A DNA stretch of 64,000 nt from Aedes albopictus (Eukaryota; Arthropoda; Insecta; Diptera; Culicidae), in assembly GCF_035046485.1 (NCBI RefSeq), contig NC_085138.1:30901047-30965046 (forward strand), given 5' to 3'. Made by a program: the position numbers and the translations under genes. This document shows positions 34,582 to 45,190 of the stretch, in pieces. The notes below the pieces were generated by a model, which saw only the letters and a program-made list of their open reading frames with translations, ran no database searches and was not told the DNA's origin. The stretch's first letter is position 1. Every line of letters begins with the position of its first letter.

Positions 34582-35960
34582 ATAAAATTTATCATTAAAA
34601 ATAAACTCGAAATAAGTAGAGTGTTTTGTAAAAATTTTCAAAGATTAAACAATTTAAATACATAAATTTAAAAATTTTAAACTTGAAAGGCACAGCCAAA
34701 TTTGAAGCAGAGTTTCAGCAAAATTTACTGAATTTCAGAAAAACGTTGCTGCTGAACAGCAGAGTTTACTGAACGAATCAGGAAAGTTTGCTGAATTTCA
34801 GCAAATTGTTTGCTGCAACCTGCAGTTCGGCAAAATTCAGAAACAAAGTATTCAGGGTGATTTGTGCAAAAAATCAAGGAACACACGAACAATCTTTAAA
34901 AAAATCGCGTGTACGCGAAGTGTTAATTTATGGCTGTACCTTTGGAGAAGTGTTCCACGAACACTCTCAATTTCTAAAAATTTCAAGCAGAACTGGAAAG
35001 TAATGAGTTTTCAAACATATTAATGACAAATATTCAAAAAATATGAATAAATTGAATTTTGATTGTGCTTTTTTGCTTATTGAAAATAAAAATAGTATGA
35101 GAAATAATATTTTTTTTAATATTTTGGAAATCTGGAAAGAGATATCTAGTACTGCGGGTTCACCTTACTGGGAAAAAATATATCCATATTCTTGCAAATA
35201 TTTTTGGAAATTTGTGCTGCAATTGCTGCAGAAAAATTCTCGGGATGGAGGCAATTTCGGGAATTCCCAAGTCCCGGGATTTAATTTTTGAAACCCGGGA
35301 TGAACACAATTTGCGGCTCAAATTGACAAATTTCGAAGAAGAACTACATCTGGCAATTTCATTTTTTCAAATGTAATCTGTTAGATAACAGAAAAAAATA
35401 TGTATGTTTGACAGAAAATTTAAGACAACAGCTGAGGGAATTAGAAGCAAAAAGGTATAAGTGAAAAAAATCCGCTTTCGAGTAATTGAAGCTCATTTTT
35501 TTCAACTTTTCAACCCGAATTATTTTAAAAGGTCACTTACAACCATTGTCATGTTGGACCCTCGCTCTGTATAATTACCTGTATCATACAATGCCTCAAC
35601 AGTAAATTATAAATCCACCCGTATTTTTTTTTATTTCGTCATTAGGGTGACCAATTTCAGATAGGGTGGGCCTAAAAATCAAGGTTTTTAAAAACTAAAA
35701 TTTTTCAAAAAATCATAACTTTTGAACCAGTTGACCGATTTTAAACTTCTTTTTTTTGTTTAAAAGCTATTGAATTCTAGTTTTCAGGAAACATACGCTG
35801 AGTGGGCTAAATTGTGTTTTTGTGTAAGAAATATGCAAATATATTAGTTTTTTCACGTTTTTATGGTCTCGGGCCCAAAGAGGTATCCTGATTTTATATT
35901 TTTATCAGAAAACTCAGGAAATTTGGCGTAACATATCAAAAAATCAGAGATGTATGTTTT
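34582..35960. other. AT-rich unassigned DNA between two elements
   Basis: Contains a fragment of the TTCAGCAAA-type MITE (about 34695-34860), the short inverted word CCCGGGATTTAATTTTTGAA then ACCCGGG (35273-35299), and AT-rich DNA. No supported gene. Confidence 0.4.
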
Positions 35961-38900
35961 TGCCTTTCTCGTACATTAAGTGTACTGGAAAGGCTATATG
36001 TTCACTCCAAAAATGACTTTTTGATAGAAGCCCCGGAGGTTCGAGTCACATATACCAATCAACTCAGCTCGACGTATTGAAGTGATGTCTGTGTGTGTGT
36101 ATGTGTGTATGTGTGTGTGTATGTGTGTGTACAAATAAACTCACATCACTTTTTGGCAGTAAACCTCAACCGATTTTAATGATCAACGGTTCATTCGACG
36201 CGGAATCTGGTCTCATTGTTTCCTATTGAAAATGGTTCGGATCGGTTCAGCCATTCCAGAGTTATGGCCATTTAGGTGTTCCGGACCGGTACCCCAGGTA
36301 GGGACCAGATATGAAAACGCTACAAACCCATCCACACGACACATTAAACTACGGCATTTTCGATAACTTGATGAATGGTAACCATAAAAATGGTCTCAGA
36401 CCATATCTGAACCGGTAGTGCCCCGGAACCGGTTCCTAGTGTCCCGGCGGAAGTGGCCAAACATAAAAGTGAACTAAACCCATGCATGCGACACATCAAA
36501 CCGCGGATTTTTTGATAACCTGATGAAAGGTAAGCATGAAAACGGTCTCAGACCATATCTGAATCGGTTGTGTTCCGGAACCGGTTCCGGGAGTCCCACC
36601 GGAAGTGGCCAAACTGAAAAGTGAACTAAGCCCAAGCATGCGACATAACAAACCGCGGCTTATTCGTAACCTGATCAACAGGAAAACATTCTCAGATCAT
36701 ATCGGAACCGGTAGGCCCGCTGGAGGTGGCCAAGTATAAAAGATAACCAAACTCATACATGCGAGATATCAAATGGTGACTTTTTTGATAACCTTATGAA
36801 CAGTAAGCAGGAAAATATTCTCAGAACATATTGGAACCGGTAGTAATCTGAAATCGGTTCCGGGTGTCCCGCCAGAAGTGGCCAAACATAAGAGTGAACT
36901 AAACCCGTGCATGCGACATATCAAACCGCGGCTTTTTCGATAATCTTATGAACAGTAAGCAGGTCAATATTCTCAGAACATATCTGAATCGGTAGTGATC
37001 CAGAACCGGTTTGGGGTGTCCCGCTGGAAATGGCCAAATATGAAAGTGAACCAAACCTGTGCATGCGACACATCAAATCTGTTTTTTTTTCAATAACCTG
37101 ATGAACGGTTAGCAAGAAAATCAGATAACATCAGAAACTATCGGTACTGTTCCGGATTCCATTCCGGGTGCCCTGCCGAAAGTAAGCAAATATAAAAGTG
37201 AACCAAACACATGCATGCGATACATGAAATCGCGGCTTTTTAGGTATCTTGTTTTAGCAAAAGATAGTTTCCGATCATATTTAGGACTGCCGGTAGTGTT
37301 CCGCAACGGATTACGGATGTTCCTTGGAAAATGGTCAAACGTAAAGGAGAACTAACCTCATAAATGCGACACGTTTAATGACTTTTTTTGAACTGTTAAC
37401 AAGAAAAATAATCAAAGACCACACTTTGGAAAACCAATAGCCAAAACCGGTTCCAGGTGCTCCGCCGGAAGTGGTCGAATATAGAACAGAACCAAACGCA
37501 TTCACGCAGCACATTAAATAACGGTTTCTTCGATGACGCGAAGAACAGTCAGCGATAAAATAGTCTCAGGTCACATTTAAGACTACCGGTAGTGTTCCGG
37601 AACCGGTTTCCAGTATCTCGCCGGAACTGGCGAAATGTACAAATGAACCACACCCATGCATGCGGTACATCAATTCGCAACGTTTTAAGAAAACTGATTA
37701 ACAATTTGCATGAAATTAGTCCAAGACCACATCAGGGACAATCGGTAAGTGGTAAAATGTGAACCGAAAGTGGCTTGAAAAGTGGTAAAATGTGAAATTG
37801 AACCAAACCCATGCGTGTGGTACCATAAAACCACGCTAATTCGACAATGATTGCTGGCAAATTACCTGAATAAACTTTTATTTTCATAAACTAACTCTAT
37901 TTTAGTTTATGTTTGGATTGTAGGATTTGTTTTTGAACACAAATCCTACAGATATTGTAGTGGTACGAATTGATAGCTTGTTCATTTTACGATTGTTGGC
38001 TTCCAGGGTTCACTGCGGTTGATCTCTAAACGGACCAGGTGTCGGATAGCAACAAATTTTAACTTCCGGAAGTAGCTGCTGCACGAGGAGCCGCTGCGGG
38101 TGGGAGTAACAGCACAATATCGGATCATTCGTATTTACGGTGTATTACACTGTGACATTTGATCATTTTAAAATTCGACAAATGTCGAATGAGCGAGGTA
38201 CGCAATAGAATAGAATGTGTCGTATTAAAGTGTAATTACGCGGGATTTGACAGTACATCAAATAGCAGCTTTTTTAAAAACACGATGATCGATTCGTAAG
38301 AACATAGCCTCAGATCATATTTTAGGCAACCGGTAGTGTCCCGAAACCAGTTCGGGGTGTACCACTGAAAGTGGTCAAATGTGAAAGTGTTCTATACCCA
38401 TGTATGAGATAAATCAAATCGTGGTTTTTTGGGTAACTTAATGAACATTAGCAATGAAATAGTCTCAGATTATATTTGGGAGACCCGGTTAACTAGAAAA
38501 TAGGCTCATACCACATTAGAGACTACCAGTAGGGTTGCACAACCAGCGTTTGGCGCTTTGCCGGAACTACGAAAGTAAATAAAATCAATGCAAGCGATAA
38601 ATATGTGTAAGAGAACAAAATCTTGACAAATTAAACCCACATACAAACAGACGTCTCACTATACTCACTACCTATCGTTCTTGTTTTCAGTGGTCAATAA
38701 AATATAGCCTAAATGTGCAGAAAAAAACTTTGTCGAAGACCGCAAAGTGATCTGTGATTGTGTAAAAACTTATATCTGAGCTTGTTAGTATCGTCTTGAT
38801 ATTGATCAGCCTCCAGTGTTAGTGAAGGTGCTCAAGCAGTCAACTGAGAAGTCTGATATTATTCAGCCCAGCTTATACTTTGAACATAACATCGGACTAT

Positions 38901-39038
38901 ATGCCATCGATAAGTTTTAAGCCAATTCAAAGATGGCTTTGATAAAATGCTTGCTTTTCTTTATTAATATCCGGATTCAGGAACACTCTGACTTACGTCG
39001 ACGGAAAGATTGAGAGAACATATTCGACGAGAAAGGCA
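35961..39038 (+). mobile_element. TGCCTTTCTCGT element, copy 2, both ends present
   Basis: The left end TGCCTTTCTCGTAC and right end GACGAGAAAGGCA are inverted repeats of about 12 bp. The head matches copy 1 at 25013, including the GT microsatellite (about 36088-36132). The body is a long degraded 151-bp array, then a tail with ACTTTGTCGAAGACCGCAAAG (split here as ACTTTGTCGAAGACC then GCAAAG). No transposase frame was found in 3.08 kb. No clear target duplication. Confidence 0.65.
36390..38520 (+). repeat. Degraded 151-bp tandem array, about 14 units
   Basis: The same unit as 25439-26160 (CCGGAAGTGGCCAAA, GCATGCGACACATCAAA, CGGCTTTTTCGATAACCTGA, CCGGTAGTGTTCCGGAACC). AACCGGTT is intact in several units (near 36426, 36578, 37003, 37443, 37600) and mutated in others. 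Divergence is much higher than in copy 1. Confidence 0.75.
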
Positions 39039-39341
39039 CTATCACCACTAGGTGGATTAATTTAGGTTTTTTATCTTACCAACTCCATGAGATATAAACA
39101 TATCAAAACACCGATGTGCAAGTCAAAACTGTCCATAACATGTGAATGACATGACTTAGCAACATGCTATGTTCAGAACAAATAAGCGACATTACTTGTT
39201 TTCCAAATGCTGCGTAGCTCACATTTTCGGAAAAATCCAATAAAAAAGTTATGGTGGAAAAAACGTCTTTGGAGGGATCACCTTAAGTCAAAACTTAAAA
39301 TTGATCTACTACGTTCACATTAAGAGCTAGCTAAAAGGTGT

Positions 39342-39388
39342 CTTCGGAAAAGTTGCTGGCAATAGCATTGCCTGCAACTTTGCTGAAG
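39342..39388 (+). repeat. Compact hairpin with 22-base arms
   Basis: CTTCGGAAAAGTTGCTGGCA and AT, then loop AGC, then the inverse with 3 mismatches in 22 pairs. Each arm is also a diverged copy of the CAACTTTGYCGAAGAC word found in other repeats. The size and loop resemble a pre-miRNA, but expression is unknown. Confidence 0.6.
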
Positions 39389-39600
39389 AGCTCGATAGCA
39401 TTTGACTCGAAATTCGAAAATCGAAAAAGTTCTATTCCAGATTAATGTTAGGACGGGGACCACCCTAATCAAAAATATTTGAAATAGATGCAGCAAACAA
39501 ATACAAACAACTTCTCTGAATTTGTGCCCAAAATAAATGGTAACAGAAATAGGGATTTTTTTCCTGCTTAAACGTAGATTCGGACCATTGTGAATTGGAA

Positions 39601-40090
39601 AAATACCTGGAAGAACTGTAGAATCTCCTGTAGGTATTCATAAGAGAATTTCTATAAAAAATCTTGGGAAAATGCCGAGCAGTAGGTTTTGGAGTAATTT
39701 CTGCAGGAATTGTTGATGTTATCTTTCGAGAGTTCCAGAAAAAACAAATCTAAATTCCTTAAGGAAAGTCAAAGGAAAATCCTATAGAAATTTCTGGAGA
39801 AAATCTCTGAAAGAATCTCCGAATCTCAGTGACAAACTGTCTCCTGAAATAGGATCTTTTGAAGAAATCTTTGAACGAATGCCTGGAGGAATCCCCGTAG
39901 AAATTCTAAAAAGAATTTCTTGAGAAATTTCTAAAAGTATTCCTAGAGAAATCCAAAAAAACCTATAGAGGAAATCCTTCAGAAATGTTTGAAGAAATAC
40001 ATGAAGTAATACACATACGATCTTATGTAGAAATCCCAAAAAAGAGTTTCCTAAAGTATTCTTGAAGGAATCTAAGGAAGATTTGTTGAA
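39601..40090. repeat. Purine-rich filler
   Basis: GAATTTCTAGAGAAATCC-type imperfect repeats. The minus-strand frame at 39782-40039 is low complexity. No gene. Confidence 0.5.
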
Positions 40091-40301
40091 TGACAGTTGA
40101 TAGAGTTTGAAATTTGCTTACCAATAGCCATGGACATAGCTTGCATGATCAGTGTAATGAAAATTTGACGCTAACTGTACCCCTTTTGCTCGTGAGAAGT
40201 TATGGTTTTTAATAATCTTAGGTCGTGAATAAGTATTAATCAACCGTTCAGTGATGGAAGAATATACATTGTTATAAAGTACATGGGTGCAATCGACGAT
40301 C

Positions 40302-40477
40302 CTATTCATCTGCCGGACAATTTGCTTTGATGTGAGAACTACCGTCACAAATCTTGCATTTAGCATCCAAAAAGGCAATGTCTCGCTCCATGATCTCGCC
40401 ATTTTTCCCGAGATTACGCCACTTGGACGTTGAACATCGGTGAATACGGAGATCGAATATTCTTGAGAAATACACTT
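40302..40477 (-). CDS. Candidate terminal coding exon with a CCHC zinc-knuckle motif
   Basis: On the minus strand a good 3' splice site (pyrimidine-rich GTTTCCTTTTGG, TTGAC branch-like word, TTTAAATTTCAG) ends at 40478. After it, a frame (phase: two bases, then codons) runs 57 residues to TAG at 40302. Its C-terminal third contains CKICDGSSHIKANC, a CX2CX4HX4C zinc knuckle, as in nucleic-acid-binding CCHC proteins and retroelement Gag. The first half is Arg/Lys rich. An overlapping frame is open through 40118 and a GTAAGC donor-like site lies at 40121-40116, so an internal exon in another frame is an alternative. I do not recognise the protein. It could be host or retroelement. Confidence 0.4.
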
Positions 40478-40529
40478 CTGAAATTTAAACATGTCAATAC
40501 TAAACTGGTCCAAAAGGAAACTAACCTAG

Positions 40530-41477
40530 ATCTCTTAATATTAACATTCTTTTCTTATCTATCAAACTAGAACATTCCACCACACTCGTAAAAAAGCATT
40601 TCACCCACATGACCTCAGCAAAATTTTCAACTTTCATCCATCTCAATATCGTTAAAGTTAAAACACCCACTCCATACTCTCCCACTCCCCCGTCCCGGAT
40701 TTGGTCCCGGTCATTCCGATTGTTTTTGCAATCTCTTGAACCACTCAACCGCACACATGAATGGGAAAGCATAACTCTCACACATGACTTCATCCTGTCA
40801 TCCAAGAGGGGCGAACGACGGCGACTGAGACTGTGCCATCTTCTTGCCTTGGTGAACGAAAGCAAACAAAATCCCGAGATTTCCTCCCACCCGCTCGGAG
40901 TCCACTTCGGGGAAAAAGCAGCAGTAACCCGGGACGGATGGACACTTTCATGCATAATTCATACGGTCGTCCGTGTGTGGTCGGTCATCTTTCGCTCTCC
41001 GGAGCTCGAACTTGTGAGGAGTCGCCGGTAAATCTGGGTCGAACGGAGGACTTGACGTTTGGACAATGAATCACAGAGACACAGAACTCTCGGAAAACTG
41101 ACTGTCCAGCCAGGAGATACGAAGCGCTGGTTGTTTGCGTTTGTTTTACGGCTGACTGGCTGTGGGTGGGTCAGGGATTGATTAAATCTTCTTCCGGTTG
41201 GCTGCTGGGATTGAATGTGTGAGTGTGTGTGTGTGGGTGCTGGTCAAGTCGTGCACTGCAATAAATCAGCTGGTGTTGAGCTCATTTGGGGATGAATATG
41301 TCCAGCAATTGGATTGGCTGGACAACTTGAGATAATTATGTTGTAGATTTTATCGGCATCAGTATGGTGAAATTTCCAGGCTGACGTTGAATGTTATTAC
41401 CTGTTTCCAAAAACTGGCAAACATAGTATTAACATACAGAGAATTTACTATATGTTTTCAGGTCCTGCTTAACCATA
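40530..41477. other. GC-richer island, apparently unique
   Basis: High-GC, CpG-containing DNA with frames of about 140 codons open on both strands (40609-41031 plus, 40521-40955 minus), a pattern expected of GC-rich noncoding DNA. No domain is recognised. It lies just upstream of the candidate minus-strand exon and could be intron, 5' UTR or promoter. A GT microsatellite is at about 41216-41236. Confidence 0.4.
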
Positions 41478-41705
41478 GTTTGGCGGTCTAGTGGTCATCG
41501 CTTCTGATTCTGATGCAGAAGGTCCTGGGTTCAATTCCTAGCCCGTCCTTTTTCTCTTCCTCTATTTCTTCCCACATACTCACACCATCCTCTCTACATA
41601 TTCAACTAATGTAAATTCAAATGTTCAAAGCCATCGCCATAACTCTTCCTTACAACTTTCACAGCACAGTGTCAACAAACACAAATCTATCACCTTCATA
41701 ATAAC
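41478..41705 (+). mobile_element. tRNA-derived SINE, CAGAAGGTCCTGGG family, copy 1
   Basis: Box A-like TGGCGGTCTAGTGGTCATCG and box B GGGTTCAATTCC in a tRNA-like head. The body has CTCTACATATTCAACTAATG and AAAGCCATCGCCATAAC, and the end CACAGCACAGTGT. It shares head and body with 55617-55862 but lacks the AGAAACGGTTGAAAAGCC block. Confidence 0.7.
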
Positions 41706-41739
41706 CTTCAAATCTTCGGAGAGTTTGAAAAAAAAACTT

Positions 41740-42463
41740 CAAACATTTTCTTTAGAAACTCCTCCAAGGATTTCTTTAGAAATTTCCTCAGGATTTGACT
41801 CGCAACAGATCATTCCGTTTCAGAGGTTGCCTAACATTTTTTTTTCAGCAATACCTTTGAAAATTCCACAAGGGGTAATTCATAGATTTGCATGAATTGC
41901 TTCTGAAATTCCTTTATGAAATTTATCAAAAATTACTTCTGAGATATGTATTTTCAAAAATTCTTCTAGAGATTTTCCAACTTTCCATAAATTTCCTCAA
42001 TATGGATAACTTTTAAAACCCCTCCAAGAATTCCTTCATAAATCCCATTAGGGAATTTTTGGAAACTTCTCAACGAATTCCTTCAGAAATTATTAACGTT
42101 TCCTTCAAAATCTTCTAAGAATTCGTTAAGAATTTCTTTCAGGGATTCCATTAGAGATTAGAAATTTCTCTTAGAAATATTTACAGAGATTCTTTTAAAA
42201 ATTTCCCCAGGGATTCGTTCAGAAATTCTTCCAGAACGTTTTCCATGGAAAAGCTTCTATGGATTGTTTTCGAATTTGCTATATGGGTTCTGTAGAATAT
42301 CGTCCAGGGATTAACTTAGAAAATCTTCCACGGATTCCTATAAAAAATTTCTCCAGCATTTCTTTAAAAAAAATCTTTCATTAATTGCTTAAGGAATTTC
42401 TCATTGAATTTCTTCAGAATTTGTTTCCGTGCTTTCTTCGAAATTATCTAGATTTCATTACAG
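41740..42463. repeat. Pyrimidine-rich filler
   Basis: CTTCAGAAATTC/GGAATTCCTTCA-type imperfect repeats, no gene. Confidence 0.5.
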
Positions 42464-42475
42464 AACAATATCGAA

Positions 42476-42584
42476 GGGAGCGGATCTGGTGTGATGGTTA
42501 GAACACTTGACTATCACGCCGAGGACCTAGGATCGAATCCCACTCCCGACAGGGCTAAAAATCTCGTTAATACAGATAAAAAAA
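42476..42584 (+). mobile_element. Short tRNA-derived SINE, GGTGTGATGGTTAGAAC family
   Basis: Box A GGTGTGATGGTTAGAACAC and box B GGATCGAATCCC, tail AAAAATCTCGTTAATACAG and poly-A. The insertion is bounded by a perfect 12-bp duplication AACAATATCGAA (42464-42475 and 42585-42596). About 45 bases present in the sister copy at 61633-61788 are missing. The perfect duplication indicates a fairly recent insertion. Confidence 0.85.
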
Positions 42585-42640
42585 AACAATATCGAATGGA
42601 TGCTCTTGAAACTCCTTCATTGCTTCTGTTGGAGATCATA

Positions 42641-43018
42641 TGTTAAAACCCGGATCTCAAAGGGTTAATAATCCTAAAACTAAACACGTAGAACATAAAT
42701 TGTAGACCACACAAACACTTAGCAAAATTGTATATGCACAGCACAAGACCAACAATTATAACAATCACACACATGCAAATTGGGCCTAAGAGAACATTTT
42801 GTATGGAACAATAAATTAGTTTGCACTCGACACTCGAAGCTTACACTCGTTCGCTCAACCATCCCTCGCTAGAAAGAAATCAACCAGCAGCATGCTAGAA
42901 CGTGAATCACGTGTCGCAAAATCCGTTCGTCGTCGCGAGTGTCCGTGGTGTTGAAATTCGGGGCTGCCTACGTCGAAGAATTGTGTCGTCCCTAAAAACC
43001 TTGTGCGCGGTAAGTGAT
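42641..43018 (+). mobile_element. Possible solo LTR or promoter/5' UTR segment
   Basis: Starts TGTTAAAACCCGGATC, has AATAAA at 42810-42815, CACTCG-rich repeats, and a consensus splice donor GTAAGTG at 43010-43016 after TGTGCGCG. This order (TG start, poly-A signal, GC-rich leader, donor) fits an LTR plus leader, but I cannot find the terminal CA, a PBS or a second copy. A host first exon is an alternative. Confidence 0.3.
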
Positions 43019-43167
43019 TGCCCCAACAGCTTCTTTTGGATATCCCTCCAGGGATTCTTTAGAAATGTGGGATCTTCCGTACTTTCAGTCGTTTTGTTCT
43101 CTTCATTAGGGGGAGGGCGTTCTGAATCCTGTTGAACTCAAAGTTGGCCTCCAATCTTTTCCATACG

Positions 43168-43473
43168 ATCAAAAGATTTGCTATTACATCATGAAGTCAT
43201 CGAACAAATAAAACATTGAATAACAAGGAATGTTATTAGTCTATTATTCAATTACTTTGAGATAACAAATACAGCACTTGAAATTTTAGGTATGCATTCA
43301 TTATTGAAATAATAAGACTTGTTATTTTCTAGGTGTTATTTATACTAAACTTTGGTATTCGTTCTTGTTATTTTGCCTCTTATTATCACCTAATAGAGGG
43401 AATATCAAGGTATGGTAGTATTTAAGGTAAATACCTTGATATGTTATTCTCTTGTTATTTTCTTCTGCTCGGG
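43168..43473 (-). mobile_element. MITE, CCCGAGCAGAAG family, truncated left copy
   Basis: Reverse-complement match to 44446-44725, ending in the family terminus CTTCTGCTCGGG at 43462-43473. It is cut off at about 43168, where the match stops abruptly. It has an extra AAATACCTTGATATG segment compared with the right copy. It abuts the LINE fragment at 43474. Confidence 0.75.
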
Positions 43474-44445
43474 CGAGTACGTGGAACGGAATCGACGGAA
43501 CGAATGGTTCGACGAAGAGTGCAGAACGGTTTTGGAAAAGAAGAACGCAGCGAGGGCGGTAATGCTGCAGCAAGGGACTCGACAGAACGTGGAACGTTAC
43601 AAACAAAAGCGGAAACAGCAGACCCGCCTCTTTCGGGAGAAAAAGCGCCGCCTGGAAGAAGCGGAATGTGAAGAAATGGAACTGCTGTGCCGTTCCCAAG
43701 AAACACGGAAGTTCTACCAGAAGCTCAACGCATCCCGCAACGGCTTCGTGCCGTGAGCCGAAATATGCAGGGATAAAGACGGAGGCCTCTTGATGGATGG
43801 GCGTGAGGTGATCGAAAGGTGGAAGCAGCACTTCGATCAGCACCTGAACGGCGTGGAGAACGTAGGCACGGGAGCCCACGGCAGCTGGTAAGGATGGTAT
43901 CGCAGCTAAACTCATCAATATGGGCCCAGGAAAGTTGGCCATCTGTCTGCATCGGCTGATAGTCAGGATCTGGGAAACCGAACAGCTACCGGAGGAGTGG
44001 AAGGAAGGGGTAATCTGCCCCATTTACAAGAAAGGCAACCATTTGGAATGTGAGAACTTCAGGGCGATCACTATTTTGAATGCTGCCTACAAAGTGCTAT
44101 CCCAGATCATCTAGACTAGACTGATTAAAGCAACGATGGACGCTGTGCAAAACTACGTAAGGATTTCAGGTGAACTATCCAGTTCATTCGAATCTCGCCG
44201 GAGATTGCGACAAGGTGACGGACTCTCATGCCTATTTTCAATATCTCTCTGGAAGGTGTGATGCGACGAGCCGGGCTCAACAGCCGGGGAACGATTTTCA
44301 CAAAATCCGGTCAATTTGTGTGCTTTGCGGACGACATGGACATTATTGCCAGAATATTTGGAACGGTGGCAGAGCTGTACACGCGCCTGAAACGCGAAAC
44401 AGCAAAGGTCGGACTGGTGGTGAATGCCTCAAAAACAAAGTACAT
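43474..44445 (+). mobile_element. Broken non-LTR retrotransposon, linker and RT part
   Basis: Decayed LINE ORF2. From 43480 the frame gives a basic linker (NEWFDEECRTVLEKKNAARA, then KQKRKQQTRLFREKKRRLEE) with an in-frame TGA at 43756 and continuing DKDGGLLMDGREVIERWKQHF. A deletion follows, then RT-domain text (TEQLPEEWKEGVICPIYKKG, FRAITILNAAYKVLSQII), a stop at 44112, a second deletion, and the catalytic-motif region RQGDGLSC, GQFVCFADDMDIIAR, VNASKTKY. FADD is the Y/FxDD reverse-transcriptase motif. The core RT between these blocks is missing, so it is inactive. Its N-terminal continuation lies on the opposite strand at 44915-45190. The clade is not certain. Confidence 0.85.
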
Positions 44446-44914
44446 CCCGAGCAGAAGAAAATAACATTTATCTTGAATACTACCATACCTTGATATGCCC
44501 TTCATTAGGTGGTAATAAGAGGCAAAATAACAAAAAGGAATACCAAAATTTTGTATAAAATACACCAAGAAAATAGCAAGTCTTGTTATTTCAATAATGA
44601 ATGCAGACCTAAAATTTCAAGTGCTGTATTTGTTATCCCAAAGTTATTAAATAATAAACTAATAAAATTTCTTGTTATTAAATGTTCCATTTGTTCGATG
44701 ATTTCATAATGTAATAGCAAATCTTGTTCTTCGGTCATTTTCACTGCTAAACCAACAAATACTACATCAATACCAACCTCTGCTCAAATACCTCCAACTG
44801 TTATTGTGGTGTTCTCATAACATTTCGTAGAATAACGCAACAATAACAATTTTAGGTATTAGAGCACATGTTGCTCTTCGCATGGTATTTGTAAGGTATG
44901 CCCTTCTGCTCGGG
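44446..44914. mobile_element. MITE, CCCGAGCAGAAG family, complete right copy
   Basis: Starts CCCGAGCAGAAG and ends CTTCTGCTCGGG, 469 bp, with 12-bp perfect TIRs and an AT-rich interior of TTGTTATT/AATAACA words. Both flanks are LINE sequence but from different parts and strands (TACAT left, CGATGGTGCTC right), with no matching target duplication. It is inverted relative to the copy at 43168-43473. No coding capacity. Confidence 0.8.
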
Positions 44915-45190
44915 CGATGGTGCTCTCAGCTGCGTCGTTGATGGATGCTTTCACTGTACTCCAGCAGGGGCCTCATCGAGCTCGCCCTCGTCTGGCAACG
45001 CGGCTTCGAGATTCTGCGCGTATGCTGAGGCGACATCCGGTTGCTTCACTCGCTCTAGGTTGTACAGTGGCGGTCACCGGTACCGTACATTGTTGATGAC
45101 GGAGAGTTTTGTGTTGGAAAAAGGTGCTAAGTATGGCCATATTTTTGGAGGTGGCGAAATCAATGAGTAGTAGGCCGTTTTCGTTCGGGA
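44915..45190 (-). mobile_element. Broken non-LTR retrotransposon, endonuclease end and linker
   Basis: On the minus strand, reading from 45190: NENGLLLIDFATSKNMAI, the C-terminal part of an APE-type endonuclease. A deletion follows, then VINNVRYR, VKQPDVASAYAQNLEAALPD, EGELDEAP and INDAAEST in shifted frames. It ends exactly at the MITE with ...ACCATCG. In related LINEs this text directly precedes the linker that now lies on the plus strand at 43474. Frameshifted and inactive. Confidence 0.75.

Noticed and set aside
40521..41031. Overlapping frames of about 140 codons on both strands
   Set aside because: Long open frames on both strands are expected of GC-rich DNA lacking TAA/TAG words. No domain, splice-bounded structure or codon preference supports either strand.
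43340..44023. 227-codon minus-strand frame across the LINE fragment
   Set aside because: It is antisense to clear reverse-transcriptase coding text on the plus strand and crosses the MITE junction. It is a shadow frame.
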